In this document: piece by piece, positions 7,238 through 14,913 of the stretch
How positions within the stretch are numbered: position 1 is the stretch's first letter
Layout: each line of letters starts with the position of its first letter
Source of the DNA: Minisyncoccota bacterium
GTDB lineage: Bacteria > Patescibacteriota > Minisyncoccia > Phycocordibacterales > UBA9973
Assembly (NCBI GenBank): GCA_017991515.1
Contig: JAGOQI010000001.1
Coordinates: forward strand, 1 to 41,640
Reading direction: 5' to 3'
Length of the DNA stretch: 41,640 bases
Translations under genes and position numbers: made by a program
The notes under the pieces: generated by a model
Told to the model about the DNA's origin: nothing
Seen by the model: the letters and a program-made list of their open reading frames with translations, nothing else
Databases searched by the model: none

Positions 7238-7576
7238 ATGATATTTATTATTGGAATTGTTATTGGCGGGGCGGTAGTTATATTTGCTTTACAAAACTTA
7301 GCTCCTGTTAGCGTGACATTTTTGAACTGGAGTTTTGAAGGATCAATCGCTGTTATTGTTTTGATTTCGTTGCTCGCTGGTATTGTTATTACTTTGCTTT
7401 TCTCATTATCAACATATATAAGTGGTATGATGGCCGAGTCCAAACTTCGTCGTCATAACAAAGCTCTTCAAGGTGAACTAGAAGAACACAAAGAGATGTT
7501 GAATCAATCACAACAAAAAAACATGGATATTGAGAAAGTTGTTATTGTTGAAGAAGAAAATATTCAAAATCAATAA
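7238..7576 (+). CDS. LapA/DUF1049-like membrane protein
   Basis: A 112-aa protein with two membrane helices (residues 1-18 and about 37-62) joined by the motif FALQNLAPVSVTFLNWSF, which is the DUF1049/LapA signature (N-x-x-V-x-x-x-F). It ends in a cytoplasmic coiled coil (about 70-110, SKLRRHNKALQGELEEHKEM). LapA-type proteins help assemble lipopolysaccharide in Gram-negatives, but in CPR bacteria the role is unknown. A TATAAT at about 7190 would give a leader of roughly 40 nt. It is followed after 4 nt by the PspC gene. Confidence 0.82.
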   Translation: MIFIIGIVIGGAVVIFALQNLAPVSVTFLNWSFEGSIAVIVLISLLAGIVITLLFSLSTYISGMMAESKLRRHNKALQGELEEHKEMLNQSQQKNMDIEKVVIVEEENIQNQ

Positions 7577-7580
7577 AATT

Positions 7581-7805
7581 ATGAAAAATCTATATAGGAG
7601 CGAAGATAATAAAGTATTTTACGGAATCATGGGTGGACTAGGGGAATATTATAGTGTTGATCCGGTATTATTGCGCGCGGGTTATGTAGCTGTGACTGTT
7701 ATTACAGGTCTTGTCCCAGGAGCTTTGGCCTATTTTATCTGTAAATTTATCATTCCAAAAAAACCTAAATACACAGCATCAGAAGCAAAGACTGAAACTA
7801 AATAA
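7581..7805 (+). CDS. PspC domain protein
   Basis: A 74-residue single-domain PspC protein: KNLYRSEDNKVFYGIMGGLGEYY is the conserved cytoplasmic amphipathic start and RAGYVAVTVITGLVPG to FIIPKKP the membrane helices. In enterobacteria PspC is part of the phage-shock membrane-stress response; isolated PspC domains are common in CPR and Gram-positives with unclear function. The ATG at 7581 is chosen over an earlier in-frame codon inside the LapA-like gene because conservation begins here. Confidence 0.9.
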   Translation: MKNLYRSEDNKVFYGIMGGLGEYYSVDPVLLRAGYVAVTVITGLVPGALAYFICKFIIPKKPKYTASEAKTETK

Positions 7806-7807
7806 AT

Positions 7808-8329
7808 TTGAATTACATAATAAAGAAAAATAAACGCTCTAAAGGTATTCGTATATCTGTAAGAGGAGGTGGAGAAGTCTTGGTCACGATGCCGTGGAGG
7901 TTACCAAAGTATTTGGTAGAGAAATTTGTCGAGAGTAAAAAGGAATGGATACAAGATAGACTTAGTGAACAAAAACTTCGCCCGCAAAAACTTTTGGCAC
8001 ATTACTCGGCAAAAGACTTTAAGGAATATAAAGAAAAGGCTCGGATTTTTGTTTTGGAAAGAATCACACATTTTAATACTTTTTATAATTATAAAATAGG
8101 GAAAGTTTTTATACGAAACCAAAAGACGCGTTGGGGTAGCTGTTCGAGTAAAGGCAATCTGAATTTTAATTACAAAATAGTTCTTCTGCCTATAGAGCTC
8201 GCGGACTATATCGTAGTACATGAGTTGTGTCATTTGTCAGAAATGAATCATGGGAAACATTTTTGGGAATTAGTAGCACAACAAAGTCCAAACTATAAAA
8301 ACCTCAGGAAACAAATTTCTTTGTATTAG
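7808..8329 (+). CDS. YgjP/DUF45-type zinc metallopeptidase
   Basis: A 173-residue protein of the YgjP-like (DUF45, related to SprT/M48) metallopeptidase group. The zinc motif HELCH is in IVVHELCHLSEMNHGKHFW near residue 138, with the extra downstream His and Trp typical of the group, and the family hallmark NQKTRWGSCSSKGNLNFN precedes it. The N-terminal RSKGIRISVRGGGEVLVTMP is the usual first beta hairpin, which forces use of the TTG start at 7808, only 2 nt after the PspC stop. It probably acts on cytoplasmic proteins; substrates are unknown. Confidence 0.87.
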   Translation: MNYIIKKNKRSKGIRISVRGGGEVLVTMPWRLPKYLVEKFVESKKEWIQDRLSEQKLRPQKLLAHYSAKDFKEYKEKARIFVLERITHFNTFYNYKIGKVFIRNQKTRWGSCSSKGNLNFNYKIVLLPIELADYIVVHELCHLSEMNHGKHFWELVAQQSPNYKNLRKQISLY

Positions 8330-8330
8330 G

Positions 8331-8336
8331 TATAAT
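8331..8336 (+). promoter_or_regulatory. -10 box of the DUF167 gene (leaderless-type)
   Basis: TATAAT lies 6 nt before the ATG at 8343 and just after the stop of the peptidase gene. Confidence 0.5.
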
Positions 8337-8342
8337 CAGAGA

Positions 8343-8549
8343 ATGCACATCAAAGTCAAAGTATTCCCAGGGAGTGGGGAAGATAGGATTGAGGAAGTTA
8401 GTAAGGACACATTTGAAGTCTATGTCAGAGCAGGGGCGCAAAATGGTCATGCCAATAAGGTTGTGACACATTTACTTTCCAAACATTTCGGCAAAAGCGT
8501 CAAAATGGTCTCAGGTGGTACAAGGCAAAATAAAATATTTTCTGTATAA
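8343..8549 (+). CDS. DUF167/YggU family protein
   Basis: A 68-aa protein matching the YggU fold: IKVKVFPGSGEDRIEE, then TFEVYVRAGAQNGHANKVVTHLLSKHFG and a C-terminal strand with GGTRQNKIF in place of the usual G-x-x-S-R-x-K. The DUF167 family has unknown function and usually 75-100 residues, so this is a compact version. Expressed from its own -10 box. Confidence 0.85.
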   Translation: MHIKVKVFPGSGEDRIEEVSKDTFEVYVRAGAQNGHANKVVTHLLSKHFGKSVKMVSGGTRQNKIFSV

Positions 8550-8557
8550 TCAAAAAC

Positions 8558-8905
8558 ATGAACCCATTTAAAATATTACAAATCAGAAAAAATATAAAAG
8601 ATGCTAGAGAAAATCCGAGTATTTTTGCTGGTGGGCAGGTTAAAGACTTCCTTTGGGGAGTATTTGTGTTGCCGATGATTGTTTGTATTTTAATACTTGG
8701 ATTTTTCTTTATTATTGGTTTTACAGATTTGTTTGGTTTCCAAATAGGTTTTTTCAAGTTTCTATTTTGGGTAGCATTATTTATGAGTTTTATATTCTTT
8801 TCAGTACTTCGTAGGGTTATCGGCTCTATTTCCAAAACTACTACAAAACAAACTACTAAAATCATCGAGGCGGTAATTGTAGAAGAAAAAGATAATTCTT
8901 TATGA
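8558..8905 (+). CDS. Small two-helix membrane protein, hypothetical (115 aa)
   Basis: Not recognised. There is a hydrophilic N-terminus with a basic helix (KILQIRKNIKDARENP), two membrane helices (about residues 27-56 and 62-85) and a Lys/Thr/Glu-rich cytoplasmic tail. A TATAAT box (8545-8550) lies 7 nt before the ATG. The stop is TGA, one of the few in the window, which shows that TGA is not reassigned. Confidence 0.65.
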   Translation: MNPFKILQIRKNIKDARENPSIFAGGQVKDFLWGVFVLPMIVCILILGFFFIIGFTDLFGFQIGFFKFLFWVALFMSFIFFSVLRRVIGSISKTTTKQTTKIIEAVIVEEKDNSL

Positions 8906-8917
8906 TAAAATAGAATT

Positions 8918-9415
8918 ATGAAAAATTCAAAATATATATTGATCGCGTTGATGGTTATTGTAGTTATTCTTTTAGGTCTAACAAAAGATAAAAAGGATAT
9001 TGTAAAAGATACTCCTGAAAAAATAGCAGATATTTGTTATATCTGGAACACAGAAGCAGGTGATAGTGCCAACTTGAAAATGGCTTTCTTTGGTGAAGGC
9101 GGAAGTATTGTCTCTGGTAGTTTTGATTTTACTCCAGCAGAAAAGGATTCTAAGACTGGAACATTTGAAGGTACTGCTGGCCCAGTAGACAAAGAAGCGA
9201 TGTCTAGAACTGCGCAAGTTCTTTGGACGGCTTCTGGTGAAGGTATTACAAATACAGAAGAGCTTTATATAAAGTTTGGTGAAGGTAATGCTTACCCTGC
9301 TTTTGGAGAAATGAAAGATAATGGAAGTGGTTTATATGTTTATGCTGATCCAGCAAACCTCTCTTACCCTATAGCTCTTCAGCAGACAAACTGTGATGAC
9401 TCTACATTAGACTAG
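8918..9415 (+). CDS. Membrane-anchored extracellular protein, hypothetical (165 aa)
   Basis: One N-terminal membrane helix (residues 5-22, without a lipobox Cys) anchors a Gly/Ser-rich extracytoplasmic domain. Two cysteines (in DICYIW and QQTNCDD) sit at the two ends of that domain and could form a disulphide. The overall design (membrane anchor, about 130-residue beta-rich domain, terminal Cys pair) resembles the protein at 14288-14818, so the two may be distant paralogues; this is an impression, not an alignment. A TAAAAT box lies 6 nt before the ATG. Confidence 0.65.
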   Translation: MKNSKYILIALMVIVVILLGLTKDKKDIVKDTPEKIADICYIWNTEAGDSANLKMAFFGEGGSIVSGSFDFTPAEKDSKTGTFEGTAGPVDKEAMSRTAQVLWTASGEGITNTEELYIKFGEGNAYPAFGEMKDNGSGLYVYADPANLSYPIALQQTNCDDSTLD

Positions 9416-9453
9416 TCTGTGGAAAGATAAAACTTTGACTTTTCAAACTGTAG

Positions 9454-9459
9454 TATAAT
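9454..9459 (+). promoter_or_regulatory. -10 box of the coiled-coil protein gene
   Basis: TATAAT lies 9 nt before the ATG at 9469. A TTGACT occurs upstream but only 13 nt away, too close for a normal -35. Confidence 0.4.
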
Positions 9460-9468
9460 AGTAATGTT

Positions 9469-10473
9469 ATGAAAAAACACAATAAATATGCAGTTTTATT
9501 TTTATTAGTAGCTTTTGGTGTATCTTTTGTTGCTCAGGCACAAGAGAGTGCACAAACAACTTCAGCTGAAGTAAACACTAAGACGACTATTGGTGTTAGG
9601 GCTGATTTTGAAAAAATTAGACAAGAACAAGAAGCTCTTCGAAAAGAAAGACTTCAAAAAGAAGAAGAATTACGAAAACAGAGAAATGATGAAATTTTAA
9701 AACTTAGAATGGAAACTAAGGCTAAAGTTGATTCCGGTGAAATAAAGCCAGCTGAAGCTTTGAAAATGTTAAATTCTCAATCTAAAGATGATAGAGAAAA
9801 AACAAGAGAAGAAGTTCAGGTTGTGAGAGAGGAATTTAAAACTTCTATTGAAGAAGGTAGAGGAGATATCATCGATTTACTTCAAGGGAAAAGAGATTCT
9901 ATTATAAAAGCTATTCAAGACAAAAGAGAGCTTTTCAAAATAGAGTTTGAAGCTAAAAAGGAAGAAATGCAAACTAAGCGTGAAGAAATGAAGACTAAGT
10001 TTCAAGCAGATTTACTAAAAATTAAAGATGAGAATAAAAGAGATAGAGTAGAGAAAATCTCAGATAATTTTGCTGAACTAAATATTACTCTTACGACCAG
10101 AGCTTCTGCTAATGTTGATAAAATAGAGACAGTTTTGGTTGCTATCGAATCAAGAGCAGATAAAGCTGCTGCAAACGGTGCTGATGTTACGAAAGTTAGA
10201 TCTGCAATAGTAAATGCGGAAACTTCTATAGTTGATGCTCGTGCCGCTATAGCATTACAGGTGTCGAAAGTTTACACAGCTTCAATTAGTAGTGAGGCAA
10301 CAGTTAAGACTTCTTTAGAGTCTACTCGCAATCAATTTAAGAAAGATATAGAAGTTATGAAATCTAAAGTAAAGGCTGCACACGACGCTACCAAAAGAGC
10401 CGCAGAAGTATTGAAACAAATACCAAATGTTGATGCAGAAGTAGAAGTAAGCGTCGAAGCTAGTACTAATTAA
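9469..10473 (+). CDS. Secreted long coiled-coil protein (334 aa)
   Basis: A signal peptide (KKHNKYAVLFLLVAFGVSF, with likely cleavage after AQA near residue 24) is followed by a highly charged region of about 170 residues rich in Lys/Glu/Arg. This part has coiled-coil periodicity (EALRKERLQKEEELRKQRN; KEEMQTKREEMKTKF). The C-terminal third is Ala/Val/Ser/Thr-rich and helical. No enzyme motif is seen. Such proteins are common in Parcubacteria and are probably periplasmic or surface structural proteins. It is followed after 23 nt by a small anchored acidic protein that may belong with it. Confidence 0.75.
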   Translation: MKKHNKYAVLFLLVAFGVSFVAQAQESAQTTSAEVNTKTTIGVRADFEKIRQEQEALRKERLQKEEELRKQRNDEILKLRMETKAKVDSGEIKPAEALKMLNSQSKDDREKTREEVQVVREEFKTSIEEGRGDIIDLLQGKRDSIIKAIQDKRELFKIEFEAKKEEMQTKREEMKTKFQADLLKIKDENKRDRVEKISDNFAELNITLTTRASANVDKIETVLVAIESRADKAAANGADVTKVRSAIVNAETSIVDARAAIALQVSKVYTASISSEATVKTSLESTRNQFKKDIEVMKSKVKAAHDATKRAAEVLKQIPNVDAEVEVSVEASTN

Positions 10474-10496
10474 TTTAATAAATAAATAAAACAAAT

Positions 10497-10727
10497 ATGA
10501 ATACAAAAACAGTCATCGTTATTTTAGTTATCATCGCTATAGGTTTCTTTGTTTGGAAAGGTTCTATGAAGAAAGAAGAAGTTATAGTTACTCCAGCAGA
10601 ACAGTTAGACAAGGACACTCAAGATGATACAACTTCTTCTATAGAAGCAGATCTAAATGCTATAGATGTAGACACAAATTCAGATTCTGATTTTATGGAA
10701 ACTGATTCTGAAATAAAGAGTTTGTAA
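10497..10727 (+). CDS. Single-pass acidic small protein (76 aa)
   Basis: Not recognised. An N-terminal membrane helix (residues 5-21, KTVIVILVIIAIGFFVWKG) is followed by a very acidic extracytoplasmic tail (repeated Asp/Glu with Ser/Thr). It lies directly behind the secreted coiled-coil protein, whose basic stretches could be a partner for the acidic tail; that is speculation from charge alone. Confidence 0.6.
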   Translation: MNTKTVIVILVIIAIGFFVWKGSMKKEEVIVTPAEQLDKDTQDDTTSSIEADLNAIDVDTNSDSDFMETDSEIKSL

Positions 10728-10737
10728 GAACACAAAA

Positions 10738-11358
10738 GTGTTAGCTTTTACCAAAAAAGAAGTCTCTATTTTCAAGAAATTAAATACTCCAGCGAAAATT
10801 CAGGACTTTCTAAATACTATTCCTATAAACCATGAATTAGATGGGTTAGATACTATTAAGTCTCCAGTTAGAGTTTTAAGAGAAAATAATGCTCACTGTA
10901 TAGAAGCAGCTATTTTAGGGGCATATATTTTGTCTATTCATGGCTATAAGCCACTAGTCATGCACCTAGAGACAACTAAAGAGGATTTTGAGCATGTTAT
11001 AGCTCCTTTTAAAGACGCTAAAAGTGGTTTGTGGGGCGCATTATCAAAAACAAATCACTATATACTTCGCTATCGCGATCCAGTTTATAAAAGTATTAGA
11101 GAGCTTGTAATGTCTTACTTTCATGAGTATACACTTGAAAATGGTACGAAAACTTTGCGTAAATACTCTAGACCATTAAATTTAGAGATTTTTGGGAAAG
11201 ATTGGTCTACTTCAGAAGAAGATTTATGGGATATAGACGAAGAGTTGGGTAAAATAAAGCATTATGATATAGCTCCAAAAGATACTTTAAAGAAATTAAG
11301 ACCAACAGACGATATAGAAAGAAAATCTTTAGGTAGGGTTGAATGGGAGGCTAACTAA
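10738..11358 (+). CDS. Putative transglutaminase-like cysteine protein (206 aa)
   Basis: A possible Cys-His-Asp arrangement is visible in the order expected for the transglutaminase-like/papain fold: Cys in NNAHCIEAAILGAYIL (residue about 53), His in DFEHVIAPF (about 84) and Asp in LRYRDPVY (about 111). The local patterns (a helix after the Cys, a strand with His followed by a hydrophobic position) also fit. No signal peptide. The start is a GTG at 10738; no better start exists upstream. Function is unknown, and the assignment is from motif spacing only. Confidence 0.6.
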   Translation: MLAFTKKEVSIFKKLNTPAKIQDFLNTIPINHELDGLDTIKSPVRVLRENNAHCIEAAILGAYILSIHGYKPLVMHLETTKEDFEHVIAPFKDAKSGLWGALSKTNHYILRYRDPVYKSIRELVMSYFHEYTLENGTKTLRKYSRPLNLEIFGKDWSTSEEDLWDIDEELGKIKHYDIAPKDTLKKLRPTDDIERKSLGRVEWEAN

Positions 11359-11387
11359 TATTTACTCAGTAAAAGCTTTAATTGGTA

Positions 11388-11416
11388 TTGTTCAAAATAC
11401 CAATATGTGCTATAAT
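11388..11416 (+). promoter_or_regulatory. Sigma-70 type promoter of the DUF5679 gene
   Basis: -35 TTGTTC (11388-11393), 17-bp spacer, perfect -10 TATAAT (11411-11416), about 33 nt of leader before the ATG at 11456. Confidence 0.65.
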
Positions 11417-11455
11417 CATACTTGTACAAATATAAATTAAGAACTCAACAAATAT

Positions 11456-11641
11456 ATGGTAGAAATCAAAGGATTATGTATGAAGTGTAGAGATGCTAAT
11501 AACAAACCTACAATGCAAGTAATGAAAGACATAGTAGTATCAGAAAAGAACAATAGATACTCAGGAAAAGGTCAATGTTCTGTATGTGGAGGAAATATGT
11601 TCAAATTTATGAACAAGGAGACTGCAGATAGTCTTAAATAA
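11456..11641 (+). CDS. DUF5679 zinc-ribbon-like protein (61 aa)
   Basis: Two CxxC knuckles (GLCMKCRD near residue 8 and GQCSVCGGNMFKF near residue 40) make this a small zinc ribbon matching the DUF5679 family that is frequent in CPR bacteria. No function is known; a nucleic-acid or protein-binding role is typical of zinc ribbons. It has its own promoter and intrinsic terminator, so it is a monocistronic unit. Confidence 0.85.
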   Translation: MVEIKGLCMKCRDANNKPTMQVMKDIVVSEKNNRYSGKGQCSVCGGNMFKFMNKETADSLK

Positions 11642-11650
11642 TCTAAACAA

Positions 11651-11676
11651 AAAAATGGTCTCAGGACCATTTTTTT
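11651..11676 (+). terminator. Intrinsic terminator after the DUF5679 gene
   Basis: AAAAATGGTC (11651-11660), TCAG loop, GACCATTTTT and a continuing T-run: a 10-bp stem with a classical U-tract. Confidence 0.85.
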
Positions 11677-11690
11677 GTTAGTATCAAGCT

Positions 11691-12260
11691 ATGGAAATCA
11701 AAAATGCTGTTTTTGTAAAAGGGAGCCCTTCTGTAGACGGGGTTTTTGAAGATGGGTTATCGCAAATAGCTTTTATCGGTAGATCAAATGTCGGTAAGTC
11801 TAGTACTATAAATGCTCTAACAAAAACAAAGGGTTTAGCTAAAACTAGTGGTGCACCAGGTGCAACTAAGCATATAAATATGTTTTTGGTAAATAATAAA
11901 TTTTATATTGTTGATTTGCCTGGGTATGGATATGTTAAAGGTTCAGTAAGTCGTCGGGATACACTTCATAATCTTATAGAAGATTATCTAACTTATCCTT
12001 TCGAAGGTAGGCAAACAATAGTTTTGATTATTGATGGTAAGGTTGGTCCGACTACAGACGATCTTGATATTTTACAAATGCTTGAAGAGTATGGTAAGAG
12101 CGTTGTAGTGGCAGTGAATAAAATAGACAGATTAAAAAGTGCAGAGCTGAAAAATCAACTTATAAAAATTCAAAAGCTTATTGGTGGACACAAAGTTTTG
12201 CCATATTCTGCAGAGAAAAAAAATGGCATAGGGGAGCTTTGGGCAGAAATAACTAAATAA
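11691..12260 (+). CDS. engB: Ribosome-biogenesis GTPase EngB (YsxC/YihA)
   Basis: TRAFAC-class GTPase needed for assembly of the large ribosomal subunit. The G motifs are in order: G1 GRSNVGKSS, G2 Thr in GAPGATKHINMF, G3 DLPGYGYV and G4 NKIDRL. At 189 aa it is the normal length for EngB. A TAGTAT box lies 6 nt before the ATG, right after the upstream terminator, so this mRNA may also be leaderless. Confidence 0.95.
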   Translation: MEIKNAVFVKGSPSVDGVFEDGLSQIAFIGRSNVGKSSTINALTKTKGLAKTSGAPGATKHINMFLVNNKFYIVDLPGYGYVKGSVSRRDTLHNLIEDYLTYPFEGRQTIVLIIDGKVGPTTDDLDILQMLEEYGKSVVVAVNKIDRLKSAELKNQLIKIQKLIGGHKVLPYSAEKKNGIGELWAEITK

Positions 12261-12337
12261 GTTTTACACAGTAGAGTCTTGTTTAAAGAGTTATAATATA
12301 AAAGTAGGTATTATTAATCATAAATATATAAAATTTC

Positions 12338-12568
12338 ATGAAATTACACAAAATTACTTTTATACTCCTTATAATCGGAGGTCTTAACTGGTTATTAATA
12401 GGTGTGTTTAACTGGGGTGTCGGCGATGTGCTTGGTACAGGTCTTTCAAGAATAGTTTATATTTTAGTTGGTCTCTCTGCTCTTGTAGAACTTTTCTCTC
12501 ACGGTAAAACTTGCAAGGCTTGCTCTACAAAAGGCCCTGGAATGTCAAACAATAATCCAAGTATGTAA
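12338..12568 (+). CDS. DUF378 family membrane protein (76 aa)
   Basis: Two membrane helices with the family motif IIGGLNWLLIGVFNW and a second helix ending LVELFSHGK match DUF378. The tail contains CKAC, which might bind metal. A TATAAT at 12292-12297 predicts a leader of about 35 nt. Function is unknown. Confidence 0.85.
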   Translation: MKLHKITFILLIIGGLNWLLIGVFNWGVGDVLGTGLSRIVYILVGLSALVELFSHGKTCKACSTKGPGMSNNNPSM

Positions 12569-12570
12569 TT

Positions 12571-12610
12571 AAAACAAAAAGACTCGCCGTACGGCGAGTC
12601 TTTTTGTTTT
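12571..12610. terminator. Bidirectional terminator, 40-nt perfect palindrome
   Basis: An A-rich arm followed by GACTCGCC-GTAC-GGCGAGTC and a T-rich arm gives a fully symmetric hairpin. It works for the plus-strand DUF378 gene and the convergent minus-strand pseudouridine synthase, whose stop codon overlaps its edge. Confidence 0.9.
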
Positions 12611-13391
12611 ATAAGGACTTAAGCATCTCTACATCTTTGGTTGGTATTCTTTTTACAAATCCGGGCTTCATAGAACCTATTTTAAGGTGTCCGATACGAA
12701 TTCGAGTTAATGACTCAATTGTCATCTGACAAGCATCACACATTCTTCTGATTTGATGTTTCCGCCCCTCTGTCAATACAATAGTAAAAGATGACTTAGA
12801 AACTTTTTTAACTTTTGCAGGTTTAGTTTTTATTTTATCAAGTACAATGCCATCAGAGAGCTTTCGAACAGCGTCTGGTGTTACTACTTCTCTGACAAAA
12901 ACTAAATACTCTTTTTCTACTGTTGAATTTTCTTTGGTTAAGGCTTTAGTCAGAGTCCCGTCATTTGAAAGAATAATAAGCCCTTCGGAGTCTTTGTCTA
13001 ATCTACCTACGGGAGAGAGGTGTTTGAGGGTAGGGAGGCGGTCATGAATATCAGTATTATCTCCCGAAGTTTTACTGGTCTCTATTCCTCTTGGTTTATA
13101 AACCAACATAGCTTCTTTTGAAGTTGCTGTAGAAGAATTTATTTTTATAATGTCTTTTTCTGAATTAATACCAAAACCAGTTTCTTTTATAATTTTTCCA
13201 TTTACTGTCACTTTTCCAGACTTAATCATTTCTTTTGCTTCGCGGCGAGAAGCAAGTCCCATATATGCTATAGATCTTTCTAGGCGCTCTTGTCCTGGTA
13301 GTAATGTTGAAGCGTCTTTTGGCCTTTGTTTATCTAAAGGTTTTGGACCTTTTGGGGTACGATAAAATATTTTCTTCTTGGGCTTAGCCAT
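12609..13391 (-). CDS. RsuA/RluB-type pseudouridine synthase
   Basis: Converts a uridine of ribosomal RNA to pseudouridine. After a basic N-terminal extension of about 35 residues, an S4 RNA-binding domain (RLERSIAYMGLASRREAKE, then GKVTVNGK) precedes the catalytic domain. The catalytic Asp is in PVGRLDKDSEGLIILSNDG. A second conserved block, TEGRKHQIRRMCDACQ, and the typical TRIRIGHLKIGSMKPG near the end confirm the RsuA/RluB/E/F family. Which subfamily, and so whether it acts on 16S or 23S rRNA, is not decided, though RluB is most likely. A TATACT box lies 9 nt before the ATG, divergent from the phosphatase promoter. Confidence 0.92.
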   Translation of the reverse strand: MAKPKKKIFYRTPKGPKPLDKQRPKDASTLLPGQERLERSIAYMGLASRREAKEMIKSGKVTVNGKIIKETGFGINSEKDIIKINSSTATSKEAMLVYKPRGIETSKTSGDNTDIHDRLPTLKHLSPVGRLDKDSEGLIILSNDGTLTKALTKENSTVEKEYLVFVREVVTPDAVRKLSDGIVLDKIKTKPAKVKKVSKSSFTIVLTEGRKHQIRRMCDACQMTIESLTRIRIGHLKIGSMKPGFVKRIPTKDVEMLKSL

Positions 13392-13400
13392 AATGGTGCG

Positions 13401-13427
13401 AGTATAGCATAAAGATTAATGTATAAT
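13401..13427. promoter_or_regulatory. Divergent -10 boxes
   Basis: Minus strand TATACT (13401-13406) is 9 nt before the pseudouridine synthase ATG. Plus strand TATAAT (13422-13427) is 10 nt before the histidine-phosphatase ATG. The two promoters are back to back within 46 nt. Confidence 0.5.
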
Positions 13428-13437
13428 AATAAACAAT

Positions 13438-14100
13438 ATGAGAAAACAGGTTATCTATTTTGTACGCCATGGAGAGACAGAACTCAATGCAAAAGGTATT
13501 AGACAAGGACCAGATGGCCCGCTTAGTCCAAAAGGGATAGGACAGGTTAAAGAGACTTCAAAAATGTTTCCTAAAAAACGAGGTAAACCGAAGGTTATTA
13601 TCTCTAGTCCTTTTCAAAGGACACGAGAAACAGCTGATATTATAGCTAAGGAGCTTAATATGAAAGTGGAATATTGCGATTTATTAATAGAAAGAAGAAA
13701 TCCATCAGAGATAGTAGGACACTCAGGTGAGGAAAGAGGAACTCGTTCTATAGTAGATCTTATTGACAAGAGTTATCATGTTGATGATTTGAGGTATTCT
13801 GATGAAGAGAATTTTGCTGATTTGAAAGCTCGAGCAAAAGCCTTACTTAAATATATATCTAAGAGGCGGGAAAAACAGATCATTATGGTGACTCACGGTA
13901 TTTTTCTTAAGATGGTTGCTTCTTATATTTTGGAAGGAGATAAATTAAGTGCCTCTGAATATAATAAACTTAGCTATTTAAATAATATGGATAATGCAGG
14001 ATTAACTATTTGCACTAGGGAACCAAGGCTTTTTCGCAGGTCTAAATGGGAGATTTTGGTTTGGAATAATACTCCTAAAAATATGGATCAAAATATTTAG
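13438..14100 (+). CDS. Histidine phosphatase (phosphoglycerate mutase-like) family protein
   Basis: The catalytic RHG motif is at the N-terminus (IYFVRHGETELNAKG). The second conserved block with Arg is SSPFQRTRETADIIA, and the second catalytic His is in IIMVTHGIFLKM. At 220 aa it is normal for a branch-1 histidine phosphatase. The usual mid-protein region carries ERRNPSEIVGHSGEERG. The substrate cannot be inferred: it could be a phosphatase for a sugar phosphate or nucleotide rather than glycolytic mutase. Confidence 0.9.
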   Translation: MRKQVIYFVRHGETELNAKGIRQGPDGPLSPKGIGQVKETSKMFPKKRGKPKVIISSPFQRTRETADIIAKELNMKVEYCDLLIERRNPSEIVGHSGEERGTRSIVDLIDKSYHVDDLRYSDEENFADLKARAKALLKYISKRREKQIIMVTHGIFLKMVASYILEGDKLSASEYNKLSYLNNMDNAGLTICTREPRLFRRSKWEILVWNNTPKNMDQNI

Positions 14101-14161
14101 CACTTTAAAGTTTTGTTGATATAATACTGATATAAAAGAATAATAAGAATCAAAGAGGTAT

Positions 14162-14233
14162 ATGGCCAAAGGTAATGATAGTCGCAAAAAGGAAGCAAAG
14201 AAACCAAAGAAAGTTGTTGTCAAGTTAAAATAA
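14162..14233 (+). CDS. Tiny basic protein (23 aa)
   Basis: A short gene with sequence MAKGNDSRKKEAKKPKK then VVVKLK. It has one of the best ribosome-binding sites in the window (AAAGAGG ending 4 nt before the ATG) and lies directly before a strong terminator, so it looks like a genuine expressed mini-gene. Very short MAKG-N-type Lys-rich proteins occur widely in bacteria with no known function. The high Lys content suggests nucleic-acid or ribosome binding, which is inference. Confidence 0.65.
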   Translation: MAKGNDSRKKEAKKPKKVVVKLK

Positions 14234-14234
14234 T

Positions 14235-14275
14235 CAACATAAAAACATCCTATTTTTTAGGATGTTTTTATGTTG
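14235..14275. terminator. Intrinsic terminator, 18-bp stem
   Basis: An 18-bp perfect stem (14235-14252 with 14258-14275) around a T5 loop, containing ACATCCTA/TAGGATGT, with A- and T-rich outer arms. It ends the 23-aa gene; the TATAAT of the next gene begins one base after it. Confidence 0.85.
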
Positions 14276-14281
14276 TATAAT
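14276..14281 (+). promoter_or_regulatory. -10 box (leaderless-type) directly after a terminator
   Basis: TATAAT lies 6 nt before the ATG at 14288. This position argues that 14288, and not the ATGs at 14270 or 14282, is the true start. Confidence 0.55.
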
Positions 14282-14287
14282 ATGTAT

Positions 14288-14818
14288 ATGATAAAAATTA
14301 TTAAACTTATTTTGATTTTAGGCGTAGTAGCTTCGGGTATTTATTATTTTACAAGCAACAATGAATATATAAGAGATAGTAATCAAGAGATTAAAGAAGA
14401 AAGCGTAGTTACTCAAGATCAGCCAGAGTCCAAGAAAATGGCCTTTTCAGAGTTTATAAAACAAGATGGTTCTTATGAGTGTACAGTCAGTTCTCCAGAC
14501 GACTTTGGTTCTAATGGTAAAGCTTTCATAAGTGGAGGCGAGATCCGAGGAGATTTCACTACTATAGCTGAAGGTATTTCTGTAAACAGCTCTGTTCTTG
14601 TAAAAAACGATTTTACATATGTATGGAGTGATATGTTTCCCCAGGCAGCTATCAAAGTTGCAAATGTTAAAACAACAGAGGGTTCTGGAAGCTCTGAAAT
14701 GTCAGGAACTTATGTTTGGGATACTGATAAGGTAGGAGATTATGACTGTTCGCCTTGGACACTCGATACATCAAAGTTTGTTATTCCAGCCAAAATTACT
14801 TTTAAGTTAATTAAGTAA
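14288..14818 (+). CDS. Membrane-anchored extracellular protein, hypothetical (176 aa)
   Basis: An N-terminal membrane helix (IKIIKLILILGVVASGIYYF) is followed by a Glu/Gln/Ser linker and a domain of about 120 residues. It has two Cys (SYECTVSSPDD and YDCSPWTLD) at the domain ends, probably a disulphide. The residue pattern is beta-rich (GEIRGDF, SSVLVKNDFTYVWSD). Similar in plan to the product of 8918-9415. Not recognised as a named family. An in-frame ATG at 14270 lies within the preceding terminator and is unlikely to be used. Confidence 0.65.
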   Translation: MIKIIKLILILGVVASGIYYFTSNNEYIRDSNQEIKEESVVTQDQPESKKMAFSEFIKQDGSYECTVSSPDDFGSNGKAFISGGEIRGDFTTIAEGISVNSSVLVKNDFTYVWSDMFPQAAIKVANVKTTEGSGSSEMSGTYVWDTDKVGDYDCSPWTLDTSKFVIPAKITFKLIK

Positions 14819-14839
14819 AATAAATATTCTTTCATATAT

Positions 14840-14870
14840 AAAAAGACCTTTGACACAAAGGTCTTTTTAT
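14840..14870 (+). terminator. Intrinsic terminator
   Basis: A 13-bp stem AAAAAGACCTTTG (14840-14852), ACA loop, CAAAGGTCTTTTT, with the T-run built into the stem. Confidence 0.85.
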
Positions 14871-14913
14871 AGTATAAGTAAGAAAAATATTTTTGAACCT
14901 TAAATTAACAATT